From assembly GCA_905214495.1 (NCBI GenBank), contig CAJMLW010000008.1:1-64000 (forward strand): a stretch of DNA of 64,000 nt, in the 5' to 3' direction. A program made the position numbers and the translations under genes. Origin of the DNA: an uncultured bacterium (GTDB lineage: Bacteria > Bacillota > Negativicutes > Veillonellales > Veillonellaceae). Every line of letters starts with the position of its first letter. Within the stretch, counting starts at the first letter, position 1. Under the pieces are notes generated by a model. It ran no database searches, had not been told where the DNA came from, and saw only the letters and a list, made by a program, of their open reading frames with translations. Positions 26,795-36,036 of this stretch are shown in pieces.

Positions 26795-27469
26795 TTAGAT
26801 TCGCTCCTGTACTAGATGTAATATACGTTCTACAGTTTCATCAAATGTCATTTCGCTGGAATCGACCAATACAGCATCCTCTACCTGAATCAAAGGAGAT
26901 TCCTTTCGATTTTTATCCATATCATCACGTTGCATAACACTTTCTTTAATATCCTCTAACGTTTGTTCGTTAACTGTACCTTTCACTTCTAAATAACGGC
27001 GCATAGCACGAGCCTCTACAGAAGCGGTTAGATATATTTTTAATTCCGCATTAGGTAATACGACGGAACCGATATCACGTCCATCCAATATAACGCCACC
27101 AGCTTCTGCCATAAGTCGTTGTCGTTCAACCAAATATTGACGCACACCTTTGTATGAAGCCACTATAGATACAGCATTGTTCACTTGTGGCGTTCTGATA
27201 AAATCAGTCACATCTTGACAAGCAATAAAAACCTTACATGAATCATCACTGGCCTCCATAGTAAGATCTAATTCTGGTAATAATGCTTCCACTGCCGTTT
27301 GATTATTTACATCAATATGATTATGCAATACAGCCCATGTAACAGAACGGTACATAGCACCTGTATCGATATAAAGATACCCCAGTTTTTTTGCCACTAT
27401 TTTAGAAATAGATGATTTTCCAGCGCCTGCTGGGCCGTCAACAGCAACGGCAATTTTATGTGTATTCAT
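26795..27469 (-). CDS. cmk: Cytidylate kinase
   Basis: Phosphorylates CMP and dCMP. 224 aa with P-loop GPAGAGKSS, the GAMYRS segment, DGRDIGSVV, and an ASVEARAxRR lid. ATG 27469 has AGGGA upstream; the in-frame GTG seven codons earlier lacks an RBS. Confidence 0.96.
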   Translation of the reverse strand: MNTHKIAVAVDGPAGAGKSSISKIVAKKLGYLYIDTGAMYRSVTWAVLHNHIDVNNQTAVEALLPELDLTMEASDDSCKVFIACQDVTDFIRTPQVNNAVSIVASYKGVRQYLVERQRLMAEAGGVILDGRDIGSVVLPNAELKIYLTASVEARAMRRYLEVKGTVNEQTLEDIKESVMQRDDMDKNRKESPLIQVEDAVLVDSSEMTFDETVERILHLVQERI

Positions 27470-27538
27470 AATTCCCTGTATCACTTTCACAAATTATATA
27501 AAATATACTATTCAATCATACAGCGTAAAAGGTCTCTA

Positions 27539-28789
27539 TTAAAACGCTTCAGGGTGAGTTATATGCATAGCTGCTACATATCCTGTAGAAAAGGCAGCCT
27601 GTAGATTATATCCACCTGTAAAAGCATCAATATCCAATACTTCACCTGCACCATATAAACCTTTAACCAACTTAGATTCCATAGTTTTAGGATTAAATTC
27701 TTTTAAAGAAATGCCACCAGCAGTAACAATTGCCTCTTCTACAGGACGTAATCCTTTCACGGTAAGAGGCATATGTTGCAACATATAACCGATTTGTTGT
27801 CGTTCTTCCTTTGAAATCTGATTAATCGGTTTTTGTGGATCAATACCGGCCAATTCAATAATCAGTGGTATTAATCGACTTGGTAACAAATCTTTCATCC
27901 CATTAATTAATTGTTTCTTAGAATAGAGATCAAAATCTTTTTGTAATCGTTTATCTAATGTCTCTGGAGATAATGCGGGTTTTAAATTGATATCTAAACC
28001 TATAGTGCCAATATTTTTTTTGCGCATCAATTTTCCCACCGTATGACTAAGAGATAAAACGATAGGACCGGTAATGCCGAAATGGGTAAACATCATTTCC
28101 CCAAACATATTGGCTTGCACCTTATTCTTAGCAACTACAGACAATTCAACATTCCGTAGGCTAAGCCCCATTAAATCTTTTACCCAGGGCTCTTCCGTTA
28201 CAATCGGTACCAAAGATGGACGGATATCGGTAATCTTATGGCCTACTTGAGCCGCCAAAATATATCCATCACCAGTAGAACCGGTAGCAGGATATGATTT
28301 ACCTCCCGTAGCAATAACCACGGCATCAGCGTGATAGGTTTCTTTGTCTGTCACAACACCGATGACAACACTATCATCAACCAAAAGTTTCTTAACTGGT
28401 TCCTCAAGATGAACATCTACACCATAGTGTTTCATAAGCTTCATAAAGATATTTCGCACATCCAGTGCGGAATCTGAAGCTGGAAATACGCGGCCGCCTC
28501 GCTCTACCTTGGTTTCTAAACCGGCGTCGTGTAATAACTGCAACAAATCTTCATTGGTAAAGCGCTCGTAAGCACCATATAAAAACTTGCCATTGCCCGG
28601 TGTATTTTTAATAAATTCAGACATATCACAAGCATTTGTAATATTGCAGCGCCCTTTGCCGGTAATGCCCATCTTTTTACCAACATAATTCATTTTTTCG
28701 AGAAGCGTTACCTTTGCGCTTTCTCGACCAGCAATGACAGCAGCCATTAGCCCTGCTGCACCACCTCCAATTACTACGACGCGCTTCAT
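27539..28789 (-). CDS. NAD(P)/FAD-dependent oxidoreductase (HI0933/BaiN family)
   Basis: 416-aa flavoprotein with N-terminal dinucleotide fold GGGAAGLMAA, the GKKMGITGKGRCN segment typical of the family, ATGGKSYPATGSTGDG in the middle, and a C-terminal ...GLYGAGEVLDIDAFTGGYN. Family members act on varied substrates; no substrate can be assigned. The ATG overlaps the rluB stop as ATGA. Confidence 0.9.
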   Translation of the reverse strand: MKRVVVIGGGAAGLMAAVIAGRESAKVTLLEKMNYVGKKMGITGKGRCNITNACDMSEFIKNTPGNGKFLYGAYERFTNEDLLQLLHDAGLETKVERGGRVFPASDSALDVRNIFMKLMKHYGVDVHLEEPVKKLLVDDSVVIGVVTDKETYHADAVVIATGGKSYPATGSTGDGYILAAQVGHKITDIRPSLVPIVTEEPWVKDLMGLSLRNVELSVVAKNKVQANMFGEMMFTHFGITGPIVLSLSHTVGKLMRKKNIGTIGLDINLKPALSPETLDKRLQKDFDLYSKKQLINGMKDLLPSRLIPLIIELAGIDPQKPINQISKEERQQIGYMLQHMPLTVKGLRPVEEAIVTAGGISLKEFNPKTMESKLVKGLYGAGEVLDIDAFTGGYNLQAAFSTGYVAAMHITHPEAF

Positions 28790-29511
28790 TTAGAAACTCC
28801 TAGTGCTTTAAGTGCACTTACTTCACGTTGTGTCAATTGACGAACACCACCGCGCTTTACACCACTTAATGTTAATCCACCATAAGCAATACGTTTTAAA
28901 TTATGAATTCGGTAACCAAAGTGTTCAAACATACGACGTACTTGTCGATTACGACCTTCATGAATAGTAATTTCTACTTCGTGAACCCCATTGTGGTCAT
29001 CAAATCCTAAATCTACAAGTGTAGCAGGTGCTGTCACACCATCTTCAAGAGGCACACCATCAGCGATAATCCGTAAATCTGTATCATTTACACGCCCCTT
29101 AATACGAACTTCATATGTCTTTTCAATGCCTTTAGATGGATGTGTAAGATTCTGAGCTAATTCTCCATCATTTGTTAAAAGCAATAAACCTTCCGTATGT
29201 AAATCAAGTCGTCCAATTGGATAGATACGGCGTTTTTCATTTTTAATATAATCCATTACAGTTTCCCGTCCTTGTGGGTCTGTAACAGATGTAATAACAC
29301 CTTTCGGTTTATTCATTAAATAATACACAGGTTTTTCCACGGCTAATAATTGTCCATCAACCATAACCTTATCTTTCATAGGATCAACCTTAACACCCAG
29401 TTCGGTCACTTTACGTCCATTGACACGTACCTTGCCAGACGTAATTAATTCTTCTGCCTTACGACGAGAAGCTACACCACAGCTGGCGATAAATTTTTGT
29501 AATCGTTCCAT
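28786..29511 (-). CDS. rluB: 23S rRNA pseudouridine synthase RluB-type
   Basis: 241 aa: N-terminal S4 RNA-binding domain (RLQKFIASCGVASRR), then the RsuA/RluB catalytic domain with GRLDLHTEGLLLLTNDG, containing the catalytic Asp, and a C-terminal RQVRRMFE. Expected to make pseudouridine in 23S rRNA near position 2605. ATG 29511 has AAAGGA 8 nt upstream. The scpA-scpB-rluB order is the Firmicute standard. Confidence 0.95.
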   Translation of the reverse strand: MERLQKFIASCGVASRRKAEELITSGKVRVNGRKVTELGVKVDPMKDKVMVDGQLLAVEKPVYYLMNKPKGVITSVTDPQGRETVMDYIKNEKRRIYPIGRLDLHTEGLLLLTNDGELAQNLTHPSKGIEKTYEVRIKGRVNDTDLRIIADGVPLEDGVTAPATLVDLGFDDHNGVHEVEITIHEGRNRQVRRMFEHFGYRIHNLKRIAYGGLTLSGVKRGGVRQLTQREVSALKALGVSK

Positions 29512-29524
29512 ATTATATCCTTTT

Positions 29525-30109
29525 CTATATGTTCTCTGTTCCATCCTCATTAGGAGATTCTATTAAGCTTTCATCTTTCACACTGTCTATTGATAGACCT
29601 AACATATCAGACTCTGCAGAATCTAACTCTTTATGCAGATCATCAATTGAAGTAACACCTGTACTTCGTAGAAATTCATCAGTTGTGCCATACAAAATAG
29701 GGCGACCTACCGTATCCTTGTGGCCCAACTCAGCTATTAATGAGCGAGACAATAATTGTTTAATTACCTTGTCACTATTAACACCGCGTACCTCTTCAAT
29801 TTCAGCTTTTGTAATTGGTTGTTTATATGCAATAACCGCTAGTGTTTCCATAGCTGCATTAGATAATTTATCCTCTTTTTTACGTATATGACCAATATAC
29901 ATAGCCGATTCTGGTGCACTTACCAGTTCCACACCAGCAGCAGAGATTCGCACGCGGATACCGCGTTTATGGGATTCTAAATCAGATGCTAAATGATCTA
30001 TCAATGTCAAGCTATCTTGTTTTGAAAGCTTAAATATATCTTGAATGACATCAATAGAAATAGGTTTAGCTGCAGAAAACAATACAGCTTCTAAATCTGA
30101 TATACCCAT
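29525..30109 (-). CDS. scpB: Chromosome segregation and condensation protein ScpB
   Basis: Dimeric winged-helix subunit of the SMC-ScpAB condensin. 194 aa: two wHTH domains (about 1-160) containing the family motif LAVIAYKQPITKAEIEEVRG and GRPILYGTT, with an acidic C-terminal tail. It follows scpA after 1 bp. Confidence 0.96.
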   Translation of the reverse strand: MGISDLEAVLFSAAKPISIDVIQDIFKLSKQDSLTLIDHLASDLESHKRGIRVRISAAGVELVSAPESAMYIGHIRKKEDKLSNAAMETLAVIAYKQPITKAEIEEVRGVNSDKVIKQLLSRSLIAELGHKDTVGRPILYGTTDEFLRSTGVTSIDDLHKELDSAESDMLGLSIDSVKDESLIESPNEDGTENI

Positions 30110-30110
30110 G

Positions 30111-30857
30111 CTACTCCTCCTCTACTTGTACATCCCGTTCACCAATGATAGGTGCGGTAAAAATAATATCATCATTTTCATAAAACATGACTAATTCTTG
30201 TTGTTTTAAAAGTTCTAGTACAGCCATGAATATAGTTACCATACCACTTTTAGATTCTATAGCAACAAGTAGCTCACGAAACGCCAATCGTTCACCACGC
30301 ATTGCACGACTCGCTAAGGATACGATCATATCCTCTAAGCTGTATGCATCTTTCTCAACGGTTACTTGACGAACCTGTTGTTCATCTTCAGATTCTACGG
30401 TCTTATGTAATACAGAATAAAATATATCATATAATTTAGATAGTTCTAAATTATAATAACTATCTAAACCTAATACACTCGTTTCCTCAGGGCGACTAAA
30501 CGCATTCGACTCAACCGATGCTTTTTCCATTAAAAGCTGAGTAAAATCTTTTATCTTTTTAAACTCTACTAACTTAGCCACTAATTCATCTCGTGGATCT
30601 TCGCTTTCATCGGGTTCCGGTTCAACCTTAGGTAATAGCATACGGGACTTAATTTGTAATAATGTAGATGCCATTACAAGGAATTCACTACTATAATGGA
30701 TATCAAAATGATTCCAATTATCTAGGTATTCTAAATATTGGCTTGTGATTTCAACAATTGGGATATCCGTAATTTCAATTTTATGTTTTTCAATTAAATA
30801 TAAAAGTAAATCGAGAGGTCCCTCGAATACATCCAATTTATAATTATAGTCCCCCAT
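30111..30857 (-). CDS. scpA: Chromosome segregation and condensation protein ScpA
   Basis: Kleisin subunit that bridges SMC heads. 248 aa: N-terminal FEGPLDLLLYLIEK signature, an acidic middle (EPEPDESEDPRDE), and a C-terminal winged helix. First gene of a long operon; a -10 TATAAT lies at 30898-30903 on the minus strand about 40 nt upstream, with a poor -35. Confidence 0.96.
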   Translation of the reverse strand: MGDYNYKLDVFEGPLDLLLYLIEKHKIEITDIPIVEITSQYLEYLDNWNHFDIHYSSEFLVMASTLLQIKSRMLLPKVEPEPDESEDPRDELVAKLVEFKKIKDFTQLLMEKASVESNAFSRPEETSVLGLDSYYNLELSKLYDIFYSVLHKTVESEDEQQVRQVTVEKDAYSLEDMIVSLASRAMRGERLAFRELLVAIESKSGMVTIFMAVLELLKQQELVMFYENDDIIFTAPIIGERDVQVEEE

Positions 30858-31025
30858 GAATCCCCATTCCTTAACGATACTATTTCATAACTATATAATT
30901 ATATCGTAAATCGAAAATTTCTTCTACGTTCACCATATATAATTGTATTTTTTAGTATTCTTTGTTATCTTATAATATGAAGAAAATTATATATTTGTTG
31001 TAATCTCCTTTAGAAAGGATACATT

Positions 31026-32858
31026 ATGTTGTCATCAATGAAATCATTGATTCAAAATCCAATTTTGCGTTTTGGCATTATAGGCATAGTGCTCTACATT
31101 GCACTATTTTTTATTTATGAACCTGTCACATTAGGACTTGATGTAGAGGATATTACAATCCTTGCGGTACCGACCATGGTGGGTATGTTTTTATTCCAAT
31201 ACTTTATGAGTTGTACCGTGTTTCATCGTGCGTTCTTAGGATATGGTTTAGTAGGCTTACTGTGGGGACTCACATTTCCATTATTATTTCATTGGTCTTA
31301 TGTAAAACCTCTATATTTCTACGAGTTTGCCAATGATTTTCTATTCGGCTTACTTCTATTTATGGGGCTTTCAGGTATCCAATATTTGGTAACCCAAACG
31401 GGACGTCTACAAAAATTAACTTCAGCTATACTAGCTTTATTCTCTTCGTTCCTTAGTCTTATTCCATTATTACAAATTGGTTATTATATAACCACCTGGC
31501 ACTGTTTAACACCAGCAAGCCTATTGGCCGTATACATGACAAATCCTGAAGAAGCCTTTGGATTCTTAAAAAATGCTGCTGGTATTCCCGGCCTTATCGC
31601 TATCGTCATAGGCCTTATTTTATGGACACTCTTTCTATATTGGTGCAACCTAGGTATGAAACGAGTTGTCGATTTTAATACAACACGTCCTTTGCGATTA
31701 GGTGTACTCATCGCATCCATGGTAGCATTTATCGTATATGTACCATTCTTCTTATTCCCTCAAACATGTATCGTAGCCAATTGGACTGCTGCCGGTAATT
31801 ATGTTAAAGAAATGCAACAGTACAACGATAATCACCATCTTGTATTTGATTCATTCAATTTGGACACAAAGGATACGACACCTACTAAAACGCCTGGAAC
31901 TATCATTCTCGTTATCGGCGAATCCAGTTCTCGTGACTATATGAAGGTCTACAATCCAAAATTCCAATACGATGACACACCTTGGCAAGAGGATATGCGA
32001 GATCACAATAAAGATTTTATCTTCTTTAATCATGCGTACTCTTCCTACGTACAAACAGTACCAACATTAGAACGTGCCCTTTCAGAGCGCAATCAATATG
32101 ACGACCGACCATTCTTAGATTCTGTTAATATTTTGGATGTAGCTAAAAAAGCAGGTTACACCACATCGTGGTTCAGTAACCAAGGCGTATTTGGCGAATA
32201 CGATACAGCTATTTCTTTAATGGCTAAAACGGCGGATACTACAAAGTGGGCTCACGAATCCTATGGCTTCTCTGATTTATATGATGAAGCATTATTGCCA
32301 TTGTTAAAAACAGCTGATCCAAGTAAAAATAATTTTATAGTAATTCATATTATGGGCAGTCATATTTATTATAATGATCGCTATCCACATGAATTCAGTA
32401 AATGGAAAAAAGGTCCTAATCCTGAGGGGATCGAGGCTTATGCTAATAGTCAGCTCTATACAGATTGGTTGTTACAACAAATCTACACTTATGGTAAAGA
32501 TAATTTAAATCTTCAAGCTATGGTTTACTTCTCTGATCATGGTGAAAGCGTTGATAAGTCCCACAATCCAGACACTTTTGATTTTGTAATGACTCACATT
32601 CCATTCTGGATGTACTTGTCGCCTCAATATCGTGCAGCATATCCTCAAACGGTATCAGCACTCGATAGTCATGAACATCAATATTTCACAAATGATTTGT
32701 TGTACGATACATTAGTCGGTCTCATGCATGCACCAAACAGTCGTTACGATAAAACAAGAGACTTTAGTAATAGTGCTTATCGATTTAATTTACACAATTT
32801 AACAACACTATTAGGTGAACAGCCATTAACAAATGACCCAGTTAATGCAGGTCAATAA
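31026..32858 (+). CDS. Phosphoethanolamine transferase-like sulfatase-fold membrane enzyme
   Basis: 610 aa. Five to six transmembrane helices occupy about 1-245, followed by a periplasmic alkaline-phosphatase/sulfatase-fold domain of the EptA/CptA/LTA-synthase superfamily. Visible active-site motifs: IGESSSRDY (nucleophile probably Ser300, where EptA uses Thr), HIMGSHIYYNDRYP, FSDHGES and HIPFWMY. The HxxGSH and Y.RYP combination favours phosphoethanolamine transfer over glycerol-phosphate polymerisation. In a diderm Firmicute the likely target is LPS core or lipid A. Single plus-strand gene, divergent from scpA, with a good -10 at 30971-30976 and RBS AGAAAGGAT. Confidence 0.88.
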   Translation: MLSSMKSLIQNPILRFGIIGIVLYIALFFIYEPVTLGLDVEDITILAVPTMVGMFLFQYFMSCTVFHRAFLGYGLVGLLWGLTFPLLFHWSYVKPLYFYEFANDFLFGLLLFMGLSGIQYLVTQTGRLQKLTSAILALFSSFLSLIPLLQIGYYITTWHCLTPASLLAVYMTNPEEAFGFLKNAAGIPGLIAIVIGLILWTLFLYWCNLGMKRVVDFNTTRPLRLGVLIASMVAFIVYVPFFLFPQTCIVANWTAAGNYVKEMQQYNDNHHLVFDSFNLDTKDTTPTKTPGTIILVIGESSSRDYMKVYNPKFQYDDTPWQEDMRDHNKDFIFFNHAYSSYVQTVPTLERALSERNQYDDRPFLDSVNILDVAKKAGYTTSWFSNQGVFGEYDTAISLMAKTADTTKWAHESYGFSDLYDEALLPLLKTADPSKNNFIVIHIMGSHIYYNDRYPHEFSKWKKGPNPEGIEAYANSQLYTDWLLQQIYTYGKDNLNLQAMVYFSDHGESVDKSHNPDTFDFVMTHIPFWMYLSPQYRAAYPQTVSALDSHEHQYFTNDLLYDTLVGLMHAPNSRYDKTRDFSNSAYRFNLHNLTTLLGEQPLTNDPVNAGQ

Positions 32859-32874
32859 CATACACTAATACAAC

Positions 32875-32910
32875 AATAGCGACGATTGATACATATCAAT
32901 CGTCGCTATT
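32875..32910 (+). terminator. Terminator after the phosphoethanolamine transferase-like gene
   Basis: Perfect 16-bp stem (32875-32890 with 32895-32910), 4-nt loop, then TTGCTTTAT on plus. Its right arm lies within the last codons of the convergent DUF523 gene. Confidence 0.75.
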
Positions 32911-33351
32911 TTGCTTTATAAGGTCCTGTACATTCTTTTCCGTATAGATATGTATATTGTGTTGTAATAAAAGCTCAGACGTGACACCAATTCCATTTAC
33001 AAGGGTTCTAGTAAATGTACCATCATATATTTCACCATACCCACAGCTTGGACTTTTAGCCTTTAGTAAAGCACACAAACAATTTTTATCTATAGCAATT
33101 GCTAAAGCTAATTCAGCACCCCGTTTAAATTGTTCTGTAACATCTATACCATTTTTTGTTTGGACTCGATCACCTATCCGCTCCGCTGGAGGTCTTGGTG
33201 TCAAAAGCCCACCCAGTACCTCAGGGCATACTGGTATAAGGTTATAGAGGCTCTTAAGTTCTTCCAAATAGTCTATTTGATTATGGTCACCATCATAACG
33301 GCAACAAACGCCGCAAAGGCATTCACTAATTAACAAATTCGATTTACTCAC
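32896..33351 (-). CDS. DUF523 family protein
   Basis: 151-aa cytosolic protein of the DUF523 family. Conserved features: ISxCLCGxxCRYDG at the N-terminus, CPEVLGGLLTPRPPAE near 43-58, LLKAKSPSCGYGxIYDGTF near 95-113. The conserved cysteines suggest metal or thiol chemistry, but the function is unknown; some proteins carry this domain fused to DUF1722. It lies between a tRNA array and a convergent gene and looks monocistronic. Confidence 0.88.
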   Translation of the reverse strand: MSKSNLLISECLCGVCCRYDGDHNQIDYLEELKSLYNLIPVCPEVLGGLLTPRPPAERIGDRVQTKNGIDVTEQFKRGAELALAIAIDKNCLCALLKAKSPSCGYGEIYDGTFTRTLVNGIGVTSELLLQHNIHIYTEKNVQDLIKQNSDD

Positions 33352-33390
33352 GTTATATACCTACTCGTAAATACAGTTAAAATTATATAC

Positions 33391-33417
33391 AAAAAAAGAC
33401 TAACTGAAGTTAGTCTT
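33391..33417 (-). terminator. Terminator of the tRNA array
   Basis: 9-bp stem (33396-33404 with 33409-33417), TGAA/TTCA-type 4-nt loop, seven T residues on the minus strand, 3 nt after the tRNA-Leu CCA end. Confidence 0.85.
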
Positions 33418-33419
33418 AA

Positions 33420-33508
33420 TGGTGCCGAGGACCGGAATCGAACCGGTACGGTTATTTCTAACCGACGGATTTTAAGTCCGTTGCGTCTGCCTGTTCCGCC
33501 ACCCCGGC
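33420..33508 (-). tRNA. tRNA-Leu (anticodon TAA)
   Basis: 89 nt including an encoded CCA. Acceptor stem GCCGGGG/CCTCGGC, long class II variable arm, T-loop GGTTCGATTCC, anticodon loop CTTAAAA. Last of five tRNAs in the transcript. Confidence 0.96.
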
Positions 33509-33522
33509 ATGGGTAACGATTG

Positions 33523-33597
<75 letters not shown>

Positions 33598-33609
33598 ATA
33601 TAAAATTAG

Positions 33610-33684
33610 TGGAGCGGGAAACGAGATTCGAACTCGCGACCCCCGCCTTGGCAAGGCGGTGCTCTACCGCTGAGCTATTCCCGC
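33610..33684 (-). tRNA. tRNA-Gly (anticodon GCC)
   Basis: 75 nt with encoded CCA. Acceptor GCGGGAA/TTCCCGC, discriminator U, anticodon loop TTGCCAA. Confidence 0.96.
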
Positions 33685-33691
33685 ATGTACA

Positions 33692-33767
<76 letters not shown>

Positions 33768-33772
33768 ATGAA

Positions 33773-33848
33773 TGGCGACCCCGATCAGATTTGAACTGAC
33801 GATCTTCGCCGTGACAGGGCGACATGTTAACCGCTACACCACGGGGCC
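33773..33848 (-). tRNA. tRNA-Asp (anticodon GTC)
   Basis: 76 nt with encoded CCA. Acceptor GGCCCCG/CGGGGTC, discriminator G as expected for tRNA-Asp, anticodon loop CTGTCAC. First tRNA of the array. Confidence 0.96.
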
Positions 33849-33867
33849 GTATCCAAAGTACTTGCTT

Positions 33868-33896
33868 AGTATATCTGTTATCAGAGTTTTTGTCAA
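33868..33896 (-). promoter_or_regulatory. Consensus promoter of the tRNA array
   Basis: TTGACA (33891-33896), 17-bp spacer, TATACT (33868-33873), about 20 nt before tRNA-Asp. It starts 3 nt after the stop of the MBL hydrolase gene, with no terminator between. Confidence 0.9.
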
Positions 33897-33898
33897 CA

Positions 33899-34495
33899 CT
33901 ATATGTATAAATTCTTGATGAAGTTTTTTTCATCTCCCAAAGTAGTGCTCTCCCTATGTCCAGGTTCTACTAATAATGCATCATCAAGCTCCAGTATTTT
34001 ACATAAGCTTTTACGTAAATCTTCAGCATTGCCATTATAGTTATCACTATTGCCCACATTTTGTTTAAAAATAGTGTCACCTGTATATAGATGACCTTCT
34101 ATTTCAAAACATACTGAACCTGCACTATGACCCGGTGTATGATACACCCGTATATGAAATGGTCCAATGTTTAGTATACCTTCTTGCAAAGGAATACATT
34201 GGGTGAACATTTTTTTCTTGTATACACTTGGTCGACGACGAATCAATTGCAATAATTCATGATCTCCATCATGTAGATATGCAGGTATATTATAATGTCC
34301 ACAAATATCATCAAGAGCCGACACATGGTCACAATGACCATGTGTTAATAAAACCGCAATTGGTTTAGAATCTCCTACCATCTCAATTATATGTTTACTA
34401 TGAAATCCAGGGTCAATTATGAGAGATTGATTGTCTTTTTTTAATACATAACAATTTGCCTTATACAAGCCTAATGGGCGTTTTATTATTTCCAT
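33899..34495 (-). CDS. MBL-fold metallo-hydrolase (glyoxalase II-like)
   Basis: 198 aa. Metallo-beta-lactamase fold with the zinc motif THGHCDH near 51-57, then HTPGHSAGS, TGDT and a C-terminal PGH. This layout matches the short YcbL/glyoxalase II-type hydrolases; substrate unknown. No signal peptide. It is the last protein gene of the obgE-to-trkH run, and its stop abuts the tRNA promoter. Confidence 0.9.
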   Translation of the reverse strand: MEIIKRPLGLYKANCYVLKKDNQSLIIDPGFHSKHIIEMVGDSKPIAVLLTHGHCDHVSALDDICGHYNIPAYLHDGDHELLQLIRRRPSVYKKKMFTQCIPLQEGILNIGPFHIRVYHTPGHSAGSVCFEIEGHLYTGDTIFKQNVGNSDNYNGNAEDLRKSLCKILELDDALLVEPGHRESTTLGDEKNFIKNLYI

Positions 34496-34541
34496 TATAC
34501 AATCCCTCCCTCATTACTAATGCAGTATACAATATAAACCT

Positions 34542-36029
34542 CTATAAAATTCTATATCGTTTTGTAGTATCTTTTTTAATAAAATACCCTTCCCAGAACT
34601 GTGGATGAAGCATAACTAGAATCGTAAATAATTCCAAACGACCTAATAGCATATCTACAATAGCCACACCTTTTGCACCTAATGGTAATAATGCAAAGGA
34701 ATCAGTTGGTCCATAACCGCCAAAGGCTAAACCTACATTACTTTGGAATGCAGTGACTATTTGAAGTGCATCACCTGTAGATAAACCAAAACATGTCATA
34801 AGAAATACGGATATAACATAAATCATTAAATATAGAAATATAAATTGTTGCGTCATACGCACCCATTTATCTGGTAATGGCTTTCCATTGATTCGTACAA
34901 CTTGAACCATATCTGGATGTATGGCTTTTCTTAAGTAAATGATACTACTCTTAATTAATATAATGAGACGAATAATCTTAACGCCACCAGTCGTAGATCC
35001 ACTACAACCTCCAAAAAAACTAGATATAAACAACATCATTTGAGCCGCAGCAGGCCATAAATCATAATCAGATACGGCAAAACCACTGCCCGTTTGTATT
35101 GATACTAAGGTAAAGGCTGAATCTTGAAAAGCTTGTCCTATATCCATAGAATTAGATTGAAAATATAAGGATATAAAGGTGATAAGAATACCAATAACTA
35201 ATACAAGCCAATACATACGCGTCTCAAAATCAGAGAATAACGCTGAGAATCCCTTTTGAATTACATTATAATATACGGCGAAGTTGCCACCTGCAATGAC
35301 CATAAACAAAATAAATACAACACATATATATGTATTTTGACTATATAAAAAAGTACCTGCAGTAGTCGGCGTCAATCCACCAGTAGCAATAATAGAAAAT
35401 GCATAATTCAATGCATCAAAAGGATCAATACCACCTAAGCAGAGCATGATAAAACAGATGATTGTAAATATTACGTACAATGTCCATAATTTCGATGCTA
35501 TAGATTGAATCCGTGGTAACACTACACCTGGTTTTGGCACAGATGCTTCAGCATTGAAAAAATGTGCAGCATCAGCACCAAGATTACGCAAGAATGATAG
35601 AATCAACACAATGATTCCCATACCGCCAATCCAATGCATTAATCCGCGCCACAGTATGAAAGACTTTGGTATGCTATCAACATCAGAAATAACTGTAGCA
35701 CCAGTAGCGGTAATACCTGACATAGATTCAAACAGCGCGTCCATCGGATTAACTAATACACTAGATATAATAAAGGGAATAGCCCCCAATAACACTGTTA
35801 ATATCCATGTTGAGCTAACCACTAGGAAGCCATCTCTCAAGCTAAAGGTTTTACTCTTATTTCCACCAAGTACTAGTAGACCACCGAGCAGTATGGATAA
35901 TATAGCCGTGATACAAAAGGACCAATATGCAGTTTCAAATAGAATACTATATATAAATGGTATAACAAGAAAAGCTCCAAAAATATAGAGTAATTTGCCT
36001 ACCAAGGACATGACAATCTGTATACGCAT
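34542..36029 (-). CDS. trkH: Trk/Ktr-type potassium channel subunit TrkH
   Basis: 495-aa membrane protein with four repeated membrane-pore-membrane units that form the K+ pathway. The selectivity-filter loops are visible, for example ...SGITATGATV near 105-115 and GGCSGSTTGGVK near 320-331, with a conserved filter glycine in each. SD AGGGG precedes the ATG by 4 nt. It follows trkA by 7 bp, forming a complete K+ uptake pair. Confidence 0.95.
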   Translation of the reverse strand: MRIQIVMSLVGKLLYIFGAFLVIPFIYSILFETAYWSFCITAILSILLGGLLVLGGNKSKTFSLRDGFLVVSSTWILTVLLGAIPFIISSVLVNPMDALFESMSGITATGATVISDVDSIPKSFILWRGLMHWIGGMGIIVLILSFLRNLGADAAHFFNAEASVPKPGVVLPRIQSIASKLWTLYVIFTIICFIMLCLGGIDPFDALNYAFSIIATGGLTPTTAGTFLYSQNTYICVVFILFMVIAGGNFAVYYNVIQKGFSALFSDFETRMYWLVLVIGILITFISLYFQSNSMDIGQAFQDSAFTLVSIQTGSGFAVSDYDLWPAAAQMMLFISSFFGGCSGSTTGGVKIIRLIILIKSSIIYLRKAIHPDMVQVVRINGKPLPDKWVRMTQQFIFLYLMIYVISVFLMTCFGLSTGDALQIVTAFQSNVGLAFGGYGPTDSFALLPLGAKGVAIVDMLLGRLELFTILVMLHPQFWEGYFIKKDTTKRYRIL

Positions 36030-36036
36030 ATAACCC

